DNA from: Arcuatula senhousia
Taxonomy: Eukaryota; Mollusca; Bivalvia; Mytilida; Mytilidae
Direction of reading: 5' to 3'
Length of the DNA: 64,000 bases
Assembly (NCBI GenBank): GCA_963971305.1
Contig: OZ020307.1
Coordinates: forward strand, 10,553,501 to 10,617,500
Shown here: piece after piece, positions 11,884 through 26,800 of the stretch
Numbering within the stretch: position 1 is the first letter of the stretch
Layout of the letters: each line of letters begins with the position of its first letter
Program-made: the position numbers and the translations under genes
Notes under the pieces: generated by a model
The model's database searches: none
The model's input: only the letters and a program-made list of their open reading frames with translations
What the model was told of the DNA's origin: nothing

Positions 11884-14800
11884 TTATTCTAATTCTTCAA
11901 TGTTCAATATAGTTCTTTTAGTAAAATTGAGTTCTCTAAGAGTTGTCTCTCTTTGGTCAGATAATGATTGTCTAGGATATGAGGTACAGAGAGTATAGCG
12001 TCTCTGACTGAACCCTAATGTAGTAACATAGTCCATAACAACCTGGAAATAGACAAGATAGCTAAATATAGTAACCTGAAATATTATGTATGTAAGGTCA
12101 CACAAAACATCTATATAGTACATGCATGGAACTATGTAGTGGAAACTGTTTAAACTGACCCAAATTTAATTGATGTCTAAGCTGAACAAATTTCTTTAGT
12201 CTCTCCTTTAAAATTTTCTTTTTGGATCTGTATAAAATGAAAATCTGCCCAAACTGAACAATAGAAGAAAATGAGATGTGGAATAAGTGTACTCGACACA
12301 ACCTACATTATAAACGTATATTTTAAATATCCACAATATTAAATATCCAAGCCCTTAAGTTGCACAAGGATTAAGTTTTACACATGTTTTACTGTATGCA
12401 TATAAAAACAATCTGTTTTGGTTACAGCTTTGACTTTAATAAAAAAAAGCAGATGGTTTATTCTCACAACAGATAATTATGTGATATCTAGAACATGCCA
12501 ATATATAAACATTTTATACCCATATAAACTGAAAGTAGGGAAAAGGGTTTAAAAACAGTTCTTTGAACCTTAATCAATAATCATTCCTGCAATTACCAAA
12601 CATTCAAAACCATATATAAATATTTTGAAAGTTTTTAGTACAATGTACCAAAACAACGCAATTTTGTTAACTTTAAAATTTTGTAATACATAGTATTCTA
12701 GAGTTTTCGTCAGTTTGCACCTACTACATCTGATATGTAACAGTTACAATTCTATGACATATGATTGTCCTTAAACCATAAATGATATCCATGGAAAAAA
12801 TGTCATTATAAGGTCATTTAGCATGTTTGTAGATTTATATGGAACTTGATTATTTCAGTTTATTTTTAGAATATTATGGAATTATCAGTCTGCTTTTGAC
12901 TGTTTTCATTTGTTGGGAATGGTATTTTTGTATTGAAATCGTAAATAAATCTAAAATAGTGCAGATTCATTACTTATTTGCAGTGATCAATTTTCATAGA
13001 TCAAAATGACATTGCATGATTTTAATCTCCATGGTTGCTTATATATGTAAGAAACTATTATAATCAAAGTATGTTTGTACTGAGTACTTAGAAGTTACAT
13101 AGGTGAAAAACCATTCTGATTCAAGTGAATAATATAATTATTTAAAGTATATTAATGGATAATGCAATAGAATGAAAATCGACAAAAATATTTCTGAAAA
13201 TTTGGCTAACATTATTGTTAAAACTTAAACTAAGTTTTCAAATTTTCCCACTGTTGAGTAAAACCAGAAATGGATATCCTGTTAAAATGACCAAAAATAT
13301 TGAAAATTTTAACTCATTGCTCAATATTAATGACAAACCTCATATTGTATTTTATTATTGTAATGAATATGTTAAGAATGCTCTGCGTATAAAATCATAA
13401 TACACTTTTACCAGAAAGCAAATAATAGGGTAGTGCACCCAGGGATTAGGCTGATTTTTGAAATCATTACTTTACTTAGAAGTTATGTAATTTCCAAGTA
13501 AAATAACACTATGTTGGATTCTTATTTTTTGTAATGCCTGCAATCAGCTAACCACAAAGTCCATGAATATATATGGTACCTGTAAAAGGTATCCGATGCC
13601 GCGTGTCTAATGTGGTATTACAAGTTCTAACAATGGAAAACTGTTTTTTTTTTATTCATTAAATCATTTTAAGCAGGTGCTTGAAAATGAAATATGCCCA
13701 TGTAATGAACTTTACATCATATTCTAGCATAAAAATTTTGCCCTTCTCCCTACACCACTTCATAAAATGCACACAATTTTCTATTCAATGTAAAATTTAA
13801 AATTTAAATCACTTAGTGAAATTATTTCTTCATATCATATATGTATAGAAAAATATATCAATATTACGTTATTTTTGTTCTAGATATTGACTAATGCATT
13901 CCATTGTATCCAAGTCCTAAATAGTCTTATCAATAAAAACTCTCTCCTCGTTGACCTGTACATTAAATAGGACAAACCAATGGGTTAATATTCAGAACCA
14001 TGACATTCAGGATTTTCTAGTCATAAATTGTAATAAATAATATAATAACAATTTTCATCCACATTTATTTGTGGCTTGCATAGTTTTTTCCTGTCTTACA
14101 TTTCTTCATTTAGAGTGTAAGGTCAAAATTGTCCTATTTTTTCTCTAAAGTGACACCTTAAAAAGAGAAGGCTTAATAATTGAATGCCACATGAGATTTG
14201 AGGAAACGTGAATGGTGAATCTATATTTGGACACCTTTTCATTACTGTATTGTTTTACTTTTTACATACCGTGATAAATTATTTGGATTTTACCTTTTAA
14301 ATGTGGTTTGATTAATTAACCTTCTAAACAATTCTTTTATTTACTCATTTACAAACCACAGGGCTGTCAAGTTTTGATGAGCTGCTTGCGGGAGATTTGC
14401 CCAAAAATTGAAAGATCAAAGGAAAAAATTAAAACATCAAAGGAATTTGCCGCCAAATTGCTGACCAGATGCGTGAATCTCACGCAAGTTGCGTGTCACT
14501 TGACAGGTCTGAAACCACAGTGCAACATCTTTTATAATCTATATCTTACTAATCTTAATAATGAAAAAAATCAAGATCTTCAAAATACAGTACTACTAAA
14601 AATAGATCAGTTTCACAGAGTCAGTCAAAGCAAGTCAGAGTATGACCAAATAATGGTACCAAGTATCGAAAAAATATGTTGTGACACTTTTAAACATTGT
14701 GCGGCAGAAAAAAATATGAGGCTCCTGGGAGCCTGAAGCGCTCACCTGACTTTGATGGCAAATAGAATAAAAAAATTTTGCATTTTTTTAATTAAAAAAA

Positions 14801-17800
14801 ACCCTGTAAACAAACATTATATAATTTAAACCTATGATGGCTTTCTAAGAGCACATATAGCCAAACATTTGAGCAAGCAAAACCTTCCTTAATCTTTTAT
14901 AGGTTAAGTAGACAAATACTGATAGGCAGGGGCCATAACTTCTATCAGGAGTCATCTGACAAGTTTACCTAAAGGAGACATTTGTAGAGCTCATTGAACT
15001 GAAGGTTTAAGCAAGCTACAGCTTTCCTCTATCTGCAATACGTTTTCATTCTATAGGCCAAAAACATGAAAAAATACCAGTATCCACCTTTAAAGGCCCA
15101 TAACTCCTTTAAGGGGCCATCTGACAACTTCGACGTAATGGAGACTTTTGTAAAGCTCAATGAGCTGAAGGCAAAAGCAAGCAACAGCTTTTCTCCATCT
15201 GCAATAGTTTTCATTCTATAGGTCAAAAACATGAAAATACACTATTTTTCACCTTAAAAGGGCCATAACCCCTTTAAGGGTCATCTGACAACTTCAACCC
15301 AATGGAAACTTTTATACTTTTGATGCTGAGCATCAGATTTTCTCTTACTCTTATACTTTTTGATTTTAAGCCAAAAACTGTGGTTTGACCCCCTGTTCTA
15401 TTTTTAGCAACAGAGGCCATGTTGGTTGGTCAGTATTTTTCATTTTTGCAATCTAAGTAAAGGACATCCCATATATGATGTGTGCAAAGTTAATGCAATA
15501 CCTTCAGCAGTTTCAGAGGAAATTTTCAAAGAAAAGTTAACGATGAGGGACAAGTGAGCTAATAATAATCATGAACAAGAAAATGTGTCAAACAGACACG
15601 GTGCCCTGCCTTTATATTTATCAAACAGCTAGGTTTTCTATCAATTACGAAGGTCACCTCATTATTCATTATTGTCACTAAGCGGGAATCGACTTGAACT
15701 TTTCAAAATTTTAAGTGCTCATTCATGCAGAAAAAGAAGGTCACAATCAGCATCTGAACCATATGTCTTGCTAATCATCCCTTATGGCATCTTCCATATC
15801 ACTTTGGTTGAAGTTGTACTTGCCTGTTAGCAGGAATGAACCTTAATCATTCTTCTGTAAGTGGTCATCCATGTGGAAAATATAGGTCAAAGCCAGCATC
15901 TGAAGCATGCATTGTGCTAAGCATCACAAGGTGCACCTGTCATATCAAGATGGTTCATGTGGCACTTGTCAGTAAGCAGGAATGGACTTTTACCATTCGG
16001 AAAATATAGGTCACAGCCAGCATCCAAAGCATGCATTGTGCTTAGCATCACTAGGTGCACCTACCATACCAATATGGTTGGTGTGGCACTTGTAAGTAAG
16101 CAGAAATGGATTTTATCTATTCTTCTGTTAGAGGTCATCCATGCGGAAAATATAGGTCAAATCCAGCATCCGAAGCATGCAATGTGCTTAGCATCACTAG
16201 GTGCACCTACCATACCAGTATGGTTGATGAGGCACTTGTCAGAAAATGGGAATTTGAGGATTTGGGACAGACGAACGGACAGGGTATAAAAATACAATAA
16301 GTTCTTTCCTTCAGGAAGGAAAAGACCTCAATAAGAATAATTTAAAAGTTTTAGATTTATTTAAGTAAACAAAACCTTTGAAAAAAAAACCCAATCCTCT
16401 ATTCTAAATACTTTTGTTTAGTTCTGCCTTTAACACAAAGGTAGCTTATAAGTACATGTACATGTACAAAACCAACGCTCACTTGTTTCTCTGTCGGGTA
16501 ATAACAAATATATTAAACCAAGTGCATGTGTAGGTGCATTTTTAAGGTGATATCTCTGTTTACAGGTAAATGACCGAGTATCAGCTAGGCCTTTAAATTC
16601 TGTCGTACATATCTTTAATATATATTTTTATCAAGGGAAACAAATAGAAATTTGACCGACATATTTTCTAACTTGGACTATAGATAGTAGAAGTGTTTTC
16701 CTAGTAACTTAACTATATTGTGACCTTATTGTAATTTTCATGATATCATGAGATATGCAACAGATAGTATTTCATAATTACCACAAACACTATAGTAACA
16801 TGCAATATTTAAAATTCATTTAAGTATACAATAACTTGCTTAATAATAGTCACATATTTATCTCAGTTTACCTAGCAGCAAACATTTATCAAAGTCCCCC
16901 CTTTCTATACAGAAACTGTACAATGTTATGTGTCTCTAGATTTAAATTTAAAAAGAGACCATTAGTAAACCTACCAGTTTAGTTAACTAAGTGTGAAAAA
17001 AATAGGAACCCTACCAATAGTATGGTAACATAAGTGTGAAAAAACTAAAATAAAGTCAGCCCTTGTATGCAAAAAGAGATGGGGCTATAAAGATATTTCA
17101 CGCACTGAACTTTTGTGTCATTTTACCTATAATTTTTGCCAAGTTTCATTTTGGTGCAGGCCTGTGGAGGCATTAAAACATTGTTAAATGTGATATTATG
17201 TTTTTGACAATATCTGTAAAATACTGTAAACCAATTTATTTTCATGACTACAATATTTTGCGTTTTAGTGTCAAAGGGCTATTTCTCGCCTAATTATTTT
17301 CGTGATTTGTAAAAAAAAAAAAAATTAAATTACTATGAAAATAAGTTACTTCACAACAATTTATTTTCGTGAATTTCTATTCCTTGAGAAATCTGCGAAT
17401 ATAAATCGCTCATCAAAATACTTACAATGGTATAATGACCAAATACGTGATATTTGCAAACAAAACATATTAATTAAAATAACAGGTACTGAAATTTTGG
17501 GGTCAAAATAAGGTCTTTACTGCAACAACTTGGTGAGACATAAATAAAGGGTTGAACTGTTACATTTTTTTACTGCTTTCAATTAAATTTAGTCTATTTG
17601 CACTAAATCAGAACTGAAATAAACTATGCATGTATAACGGACCATGACATAAAAAATTAACCCTGTCTATAAACTAAATCAGTCTACAAGAAAAAATGAT
17701 ATTTCTTTATTACTAAAATCATCAAAGTGTAAACAAATATGACATTGATATTTCTTGGTGCATAAAACTGTAAAAATGCGTCTTCATAATGTTAGAAATC

Positions 17801-20800
17801 CACTGACTTTTCATCCATTACCTTTATTGCAAAGTATCTACAGACTACACCAACATTTAATACAAGTTTTTCTTTAATTCAATGCTAATTTTAGACTACT
17901 GAATTTATAATACTTTAATCTTATGATAGGGAAAAATTGTGGAATAAGCCAAAATTTCTTAATTCATATAATATTCAAAAATACACAACACTTGAAAAAT
18001 ACATTACAAAAAAACACCAAATATACAACATACTTTCAGTCAAAAGTCTGAGACCCATTCAAGAATTAAGGAGGGATGTTTATGAGAATGCTGGATTTTA
18101 GTTTTTATTTCAGGCAGTCTGGAATTTGGGACTAGTTGATAATGGTATTAGGAAAGTAGGAAACAAGCATTTAATTTCTTGAGATTTGGTACAGATAAGA
18201 GATTTTTTTTTCCTACACAGTATATGTAATTAATTTGTAGGAAAATTCAGGACTACATCCCATACCCCTTTTGAAGTCCCCATAAGTCTTTAATATTCCT
18301 ACACATTTTGATGTACTGTGGTTACATTATTATTCGTGGGGTATCAATTTTTGTGGTTTTCGTGGGTGGACATGATCCACGAAAATTGATGCCCCATGAA
18401 AAGAAAATTTAACATTGCTTTGTATACTGCTGTCTTCAAAACCACGAATTTAAGAATCCATGAACTGAACCTTTTTCATAAAACCACAAAAATTGGTACC
18501 CACGAAAATAAATGAATCCACAGTAAGTAAATTCTAACAATATATATGTTACAGTGTATAATTAGGAATTCTACATAATTCCTGATAATGCAAGTCAGTG
18601 TAAACTAAGTTTGCAGTGGTGTTTCTGATTCTAATAATAATCAAAGCGCTAAAGCGTTTAAAGGCAAGCGAAATATATAAGAACTATAATAGATTTAATC
18701 TCTGTTAAAGTATATTGTTCAAAATGTTTGCGAATTATTAATTTTGGTGAGCGAAGAAAGGATCGTCATGCAGATGCCCTCAAATTCAAGGTTAATGAAC
18801 ACAATTGCACACACAAGACAGGTATCGTGTAAAAACGGTATCGATTGAAACACCCCTTCGATTAAAATGCACTCGTCCCAATGATGTGTATTTTGTACTG
18901 ATTTTATGAATGGTGAGGCTAGAATCTGAATCCATCAATCATTGACCAATCAAATGAGAGAAATATTTATACAAACCAATCAAGAAAAAGATGAATACAT
19001 AATGTATATTCTATCGCCTTTAACTAAAAAGTTCGTCATGTAAGATGCAAATGAAGGAATAAAACTTGTGCTGGTCATATAAAATGCCAATAAAATTTGA
19101 GATTTACAGAAGTGTATATCATGTTAACAAATATTGAAAAGTAATATAGAAAATAAAGCATTTTATTCCAGACTGGATGCAGGAAAATCACCCCCTCTAG
19201 ACAGAAAAAAAACGCGAAAATCATCACTACTCTATAGACTCCATAAGGCTTCGCTGGCGCTTGCCTAAAAATTGTTTAATTATTGAAAAATTATCAAAAC
19301 AAGGTTATTGATACCACAAGTTAATGAAATCTTTTTTCAAAATTCTTCTACAAATATCTATCTCTTATTGAACTAGATAATGTGTCTATGAGCCACAGGA
19401 TGGCCCTCCCGTTCTTGAAATATTATTGACCCTCAATGTGTATTACCTGGGATATGGACCTTTACCAAGAAATTGATCAAAAGTGTTCATGCGTAAAATA
19501 TAGTTCACAGTGACCTAATTTCTATTGGGTGGTGTCACCTTACCTAAGACACATCTAGTAGTGAAATATCATTGACCCCCAACATTTAGTATCCAAGTTA
19601 TGGACCTTAACCAAGAACTTAACCGAAGTCATTCATGCGTAAAATATAGGTCACAGTGACCTAATTTCTAGTGGGTGGTGTCACCTTACCTAAGACACAT
19701 CTAGTAGTGAAATATCATTGACCCCCAACATCTAGTATCCAAGTTATGGACCTTAACCAAGAACTTAACCGAAGTCGTTCATGCATAAAATATAGGTCAT
19801 AATTTTATTGTAATGTTGTTTAAACAGGTCGAAGAATCTACCTTTTAAGGAAAGTGTTTACATCAAACTTTTGACCAATGGTTTTAGAGAGAATATAAAT
19901 AACTACGATCACCAAAGAAATAATTCAACAAAAACTGACTCGCTGAACAAATTTTAAAAATGAGCGTTGAAAAAATTAGTTGGTCTATTTGCATCAAGGT
20001 CAGCTGAAAATATATAGTATAAAGGACACCAATTGTTCCCCGAGGGGCATTGACCAGTAGGGAGATTTTAGTGTTATTTTTAACTTTGTTATTGTCCGTT
20101 GACCAATGAACCAAATGAAATAGATGTCAAAATGTGGAACATATTATTACTTTATATGGAGAATTTACAATAACCTTTAAAACCAAAACTTTTTGGTATT
20201 GACACAATATGAGTGAGGAAGTTAAAGAAAATATGTTTATGTTGAGAACTTTCCTACAAAAACTTCGAAAAAGTTTTACTGTTTTTTCCCATTTCAAAGG
20301 TCATTTTTTTTAAAAATTTTGATTGATTGACAGGTCAAATAAAATCTAGATGACTCGACCTGTTAAAAAGCACACAAGTTTAAAAACAATCCATTAAAAT
20401 TGAAAAACTGGCTTCAAAGTTGATTACGCTTTAATAAGCTTTTTAACTTATTGTCATTTTTAAGCATTATATAGGTTTTGTGTCATGATACTTTGTGCTT
20501 TGTCTGTTATATTGATAGGGGGAGGCTGGGCCCAAAAAAACTAGTTAAACCCTGCCACATTTTATATGTGACTGTCCTAAGCCAGGAACCTTTGATAAAG
20601 CTTTTGTTTGTACTTGTCTTTTTTGATGTTTTCTGTTCCTCATTAAAGAAAGGGATATATTTTTGACTATTTCAGGACTGGATTTGAAATAAATGCATTT
20701 TATTTAGACATGTGGCCAATTGCAGAACGAAGAACAGCCCCTACTAGCCTCATTGAAGTCTGTTGGCTGTTCTCCATTGTGTTTTTTTTTTCAAAATTAT

Positions 20801-23800
20801 CGCTTGTTATGTTAGCTGTGTTGTGTACACATATTTCCCATCTCGTTATATTCTGTTATATGTAAACTTACACTATTAGTGTATTGGTATATGTGATAAA
20901 AAATAATGTGCACAGAGAGACTCCAGAAGAATTAAGCCAGTCAATTTGACTTAAAAGCTAGTGAACACTGCAATAATACTCAAAATATACACGAGTCATA
21001 AACAGTTGCCCAAGATATGGACATTTATCAGAGTTGTTCTTTGCTAAGAAACAGGAGAGCCTGAGCATTGAATTCTTTGACAAACTTTCTGATAGAACAT
21101 GAATCAACTGTTATTTAAACAGAAAATTAATAGAGACTGAATAAAGATTTTAGCTGCTTTTTTCCTTTTGCAAAAAAAATATGTCTTTATTTCAGTTTTA
21201 ACGTTAAATTAACTGATATTGACTTTATTAGTATTATCCTATTGCTAAGGAGTATTCAAGTTAAACTTAATGAAATTTGTTTAAAGCGAATTGATGATTT
21301 CAACAGTTACAGTCCAAATGTATTAGAATGCTTGAGTTTAAAAACTTCTTTACAAATCAGTAATTATGTATAATTACATGTACTGGTCAGAATTAGGAAT
21401 AATATGAATTTCCTAAGCAATTTAGTAATTATACATATTTACTGAAATTTCAGGAATTATGTAAAATACACTGTTACATATTTATGTTTCAACTTTCATT
21501 AACATCTTTTAAGTACATGTATCTAATTTTAGCCTGCTAAATATCCATTTCTGACATTTGATGGTCTGATTCTATCATAAAATTTTAATCTTATTTTCAT
21601 TGTTGACTTTGAATACAACAAGAGGCTACCAGGAGAAAGAATCGCTCATCTGGTAAGGATCTTCTTTAATGGTCTTCTGACAACTTCCACCCAATGAACA
21701 CTTTTGTAGAGCTTAACGAGCTGAAGGTTTAAGCAAGCAAAAAATTTGTCTGTCTGCAATAGTTTTCATCTTTCGTGGCAAAAAAACACTATTTTCAATC
21801 TTTAAGGGGCAATAACCCCTGTGAGATGTAATTTGACAACTTCGACCCAATGAAGACTTTTGTAAAGCTTAATGAACTAAAGATCTGCAATAGCGTTCAT
21901 TTTAAAAGGCAAAAACATGAAAAAAACACAATTTTTTACCTTTAAAGGGCAATAACCTGTATAAGGGGTTGTCTAACAGTTTAAATCCAGTTTAAAATTT
22001 ATACCCTCAAACAATAACAAAACCACTCATCTAAGAATGAAAGCCTGTGTTGTGTAAATTTAGCCTCAAAAGATCAATCTAATCAGTTTTCAAAATATAA
22101 TGCTTGATTAGCAAAACAAGAGGCTCCCACAAGTTTGACTGAATTGCTCATTTTGCTTTTTATGCTTCTTTTAAAAATGAATGCAACGGCAAACAATTCT
22201 AGCTAAAACTCATTAAATATAATAAAAGGGGATTCAGTTGATGAAAAATAAAGATGTTATAGCTCACATGATCTTTTGGACAAGATGAACTTAAAGGGAA
22301 GGATCCAAATAAAGATAAGAGTATGATTACTTACATAAAAGGAATATTATTCCAGTTAAAATACTCCTATGATATAGGAGGTCTCATATTCAGATGGCAA
22401 AAAGTCATTAAAGCATGGGGTCCAACCCCCAATGTTGTTGGATTACATTTTATAGCATATTTGTTTCTTTTAAAATGTTAAGATCAAGTTTTAAAATCTC
22501 AATTATATATATCTCATTTTCAAGTCTCTTTTAGTTTCTAAAAATTTCTCTTAAACAGCTGCTAAAATTTGTTAGGCTTCCACTTTTTTTAAACTGTTCC
22601 ATACACAGGACAAATCAATAGTACAAGTACACTATAATACTGTGCACAATATTTGACATGTTTTATATAAAAGATCATGGTCTTCACACATGGTGGTCAA
22701 AGTCACTCCAAAATAGATCCAAACAGTTCCTAGATCATGGTTTCTACAAGTGACTATACTAGATATGGACCCATATAGATATGGAGCAGGTAAAAACAAT
22801 GTACATAGACCTAAATATTGACCTTCCATTCACAAACATCTCAGTTTATCTTTCCTGGTGTAAAGTTTAGATTATATATCTCAATATCAAAATAGAAAAT
22901 ATGGCACTTTATCTAAATATATATCAGTTAATCTCTATTGATGAGAATTAATATTGGATAATGTAATCTATCTTTATAAATAAATTTGTAACATACTTTT
23001 TAGAATTACATACTATGCATATTTTTCACTTAAGTGTTTTATATGATATAGCATGAATAATTAAGGATTTTTTAGATTGAATTTCAAGTTTCTGAAAATT
23101 TTGTATAAAACAAAAATATGGCCAAACGACATGTGCTAACATGTTCTTTTTTTCTCCAAACACTGAACAACAAAGTTAATTTTATGATGATATCCATATG
23201 CTCAAATATTCTGATGTATATGTGTACAAGTTTCATGATGATATTACACTTCTTCGATGAACAAGTAACTTGAACCTGAAGGTACACCTAGGTATAACAT
23301 CCCCCTTTTCTTCTGATCAATGAACCATGAAGTTGATGAGACAGGTACATTTTTTGAGCGATAATGTGTATAAAGGTTTCATTACATACTTTTTTGATGG
23401 TTAGGTAACTTAACCTGAAAGTAAACCTGATTTGGGACAACCATAGGAGATGGACAGACCTGGACAGACAATTTTCTTAGACGGGGCATAAAAATAAGGC
23501 TTATGAAAAATAATTTGATACCATACCAAGCAGGTAATTCTCAAAAATTTGTTTCCAAGTCCTCACATAGTGATTTTTTTGAAAATGAAACTTTTTTAAC
23601 CATGACTTTGAATAACATCAAAACTGATTACAACAAGCAGGTAAATAACTGATTAACTACATTTATACAAGGCATGGCATCTAATGGGACTCCTGTTTAA
23701 CCCAGACATGTTAAATTTATTCACATGCTTTTTAGCTGAATTAAAGAGATGGAGAGATTTTCAGAAGTATTTGAGTATGTAAATGATTCAGACTGGTGAA

Positions 23801-26800
23801 CATTCTGTACAGCCTGTGATTTTGGCAGGTGTCAATATTTCACACATGATTGGTATGACATAACTTAAAACAAACTTTTTTTTCAGCAAAATTAAAATTC
23901 TATTGAATCATATTCAATTTAAGGGTTTTCTGTTACCAACAAAAAATATGCCAACATTGGCAACCAGCCAAAGTTACCTGCTAAACAGGATACTTTTTAG
24001 ACGTAAACTTACTTGTAAAGTATCTGAGGAAAGGAATCTTCTATAAAGTGTTTGACCTAATGGTGACCTTAATATGACCTGTATACACTCTGGGTTTGAC
24101 TCTTCTGGCTCGTCTGGTAATTCAATTTTCTGGGAAAAAAAATCAAATTTAGTTTGTTCTTGTGTTTTTTAAAGGTTTTAGAACAGATATTTTGTTGTGT
24201 GATTTTGTACAACCAATCTTTGTGATCATACAGATTTGTTGACAATTTCTAAAAAAAGAATCAATTCTATCAATTCCATATCTAAGTTTTCTATGAATGA
24301 AAAATTAAGATCAGATCACAATGTTTTAAACTAGTTTCATTTAGCAAAGACACTTAAATCAGCCTCCAAGAGAAACTATCTGTCATTTTCAATTTTGTTT
24401 AACCCTAGAAAAAATTAACTGGGAAGATCTTTATTTTCTACCTTTCTTTGTCTTTTCTTTGCAGCTCTTTCTTGTTCTTGTCTGACCGTCTGTAAATATT
24501 CTTCATTAATGTTCTCCTGAAGTCTCTGTAGTCTTATATCATCAGTTACTTCTCTGGAGTCACCCTAAAATAAGTAATATCTATATTAACTTCTCATTAT
24601 AATGAGTCAAGTATACAGGGGTTACAGAGGTCTGACTTATCATTCAAGTGAAGTAATCCAAGCTATAGTGAAGGATGGAATTAACTCTTGCAGATTGTTA
24701 TAGCTTTGTAAAAATGACTATTTATGGAAGATAATGAGATGTTGAAGAAGTGCATGTAACTCTGGAAAACCCAAAGCCCACAATGTGACCACTGGATTAT
24801 GTACATATTCAAGTATTGAGATAAAAATTTACAATGACAGACTTACTCCTAAAGTCTCGCCCTTTCCCTTCCATGCAGGTCCTAGGAATCTATAAAATTC
24901 TTCCTCTTTTTGCTTTTTCTTTGTTTCCTCTCTAGGTTTCAGAATTCTTTCTTTGTATTCTTCAGCCTGAAAATTTGAAGAAACTAAAAAATGTGTCTAT
25001 GAGCCACAGGATTGCCCTCCTGTTCTTGAAATATCACTGACCCCCAACACGTACATACATGTTACGGATCCGTGATGATAAAGCTGGAGATTTTGATTTT
25101 TTTGGCTGGAGATTGGACAAAAAAGCGGGAGATTTTCAACGCTAATTAGCATTGCATTCCAATGTCAATTGAGGGCACAGGCCTGTGCCAAATATACATG
25201 GCTTCACTGATTTAAATCTCAAACTATTTATATAATCATCAGGTCAATTATGGCAATAAACCTTTAATTAACACCTTTACCTGTTAAATTAAGATCTACC
25301 TAACTGACAAACCCCTAAAACACCGGAAATGTTTTATGATTGAACAATTAAAATGTCTATAAAACTAAAATTTTGTCATGTCTTGAAAAAGCGGGAGATT
25401 ACACAAAAAGTCGGGAGAACGGGAGATGGATCGAAAAGTCGGGAGATTTCGTCTCCGGGCGGGAGAATCACATGTATGCACGTATTACTATTGACATGGA
25501 CCTAAACATAAGTTGTTCATGTCTAAAATATCGGTTGCAGTGATCTGATTTCTAGTGGGTGGTGTGCTACCAAAGGCACATCTATGCTGAAATTTCATTG
25601 ACCCCAAAACATGAAAGACATGGACCTAAACCAAGAACTTATCATGCATGCATACTATATAGGTCACAGTGACTAATTTCTTACGAGTGGTGTAGTGCTA
25701 CCCATGACACATCTATTGTGAAATACCAATGACCCCTAACATGAATTATCAGAGATATTGACCTTACCCAGGAACTTACCAGTCATTGATGCCTAAAATA
25801 TAGTCCAAAGTGACCTAAAAAGTCGTTTACGCGTGTTATATAGGTCACATTGATCTAATTTCTAACGGGTAGTGTAATGCTACCCATTAGACACATCTGG
25901 TGGTGAAATACCATTGACTCCCAACATGTAGTGTCTGAAATATGGACCTTACCCAAGAACTTACTAGTCGTTGATGCCTAAAATATAGTCCACAGTGACC
26001 TAATTTCTATTGGGTGGTGTAGCACTAACCAAGACACATCTAGTAGTGAAATATCATTGAACCCAATCACCTAGTATCAGAGTTATGAACCTTAACCAAG
26101 AGCTTAACCAAAGTGTTACAGACAGATGGACAAGGGTAAAAATAATAGGTCCAACCCACCTTTGTAGTTCGCCAATAAAAAAAAAACTTTCAAGGGAAAG
26201 TCATTGATATAGCAGGATGTAGTTGAAGTGTAAGGAGCATAAGTAAAAGTACAAAGTTCAATGCCACATGGACCTGAAGGACAAAAGAACATTAATGTTA
26301 ACAGAGAACAAGTGTGGCCACTAATAGTATATCTCGCCTGTCAGCGCATTTGCTCATTCACAATCTATGTAGGCCTTTCATACTCCTCAAGTGTCTGCAT
26401 ACTAAATATCAGATGCCTTAATATAATTCTTTTCAAGTAATTCATTTTCCACAAAAGTCTTACAAACAAGTTTACAACCCCCCAAAAAAAGACTTATGTT
26501 CACAGAGTCATTGAAGCATGAAAATAGGGACAAGGTCACATCGAATGGTGCCAGTTGCATAGACCACAACCCCAAGTATTTGTATACTAAATATCAGATG
26601 CCTTAGTATCATACTTTTCAAGTAGTTTTTTTTTTCACAAGTCTTACAAAGAAGACTTCTTAAAAGTTCATTGAGTCGATAAGCCAAAAAATGGGGTCAA
26701 GGTCACACGGCATGTTGCCAATTGTGTGGTAATTTTTTTTCTACAAAAGTCTTAAATTGAAATTTTTGACTCAAAAAAAAAACTTAAGTTCACAGAGTCG

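Noticed and set aside
18656..19265. Clear transposon with GGCAAGCG ends
   Set aside because: Listed only as low confidence: the inverted match is short and no target duplication is visible.
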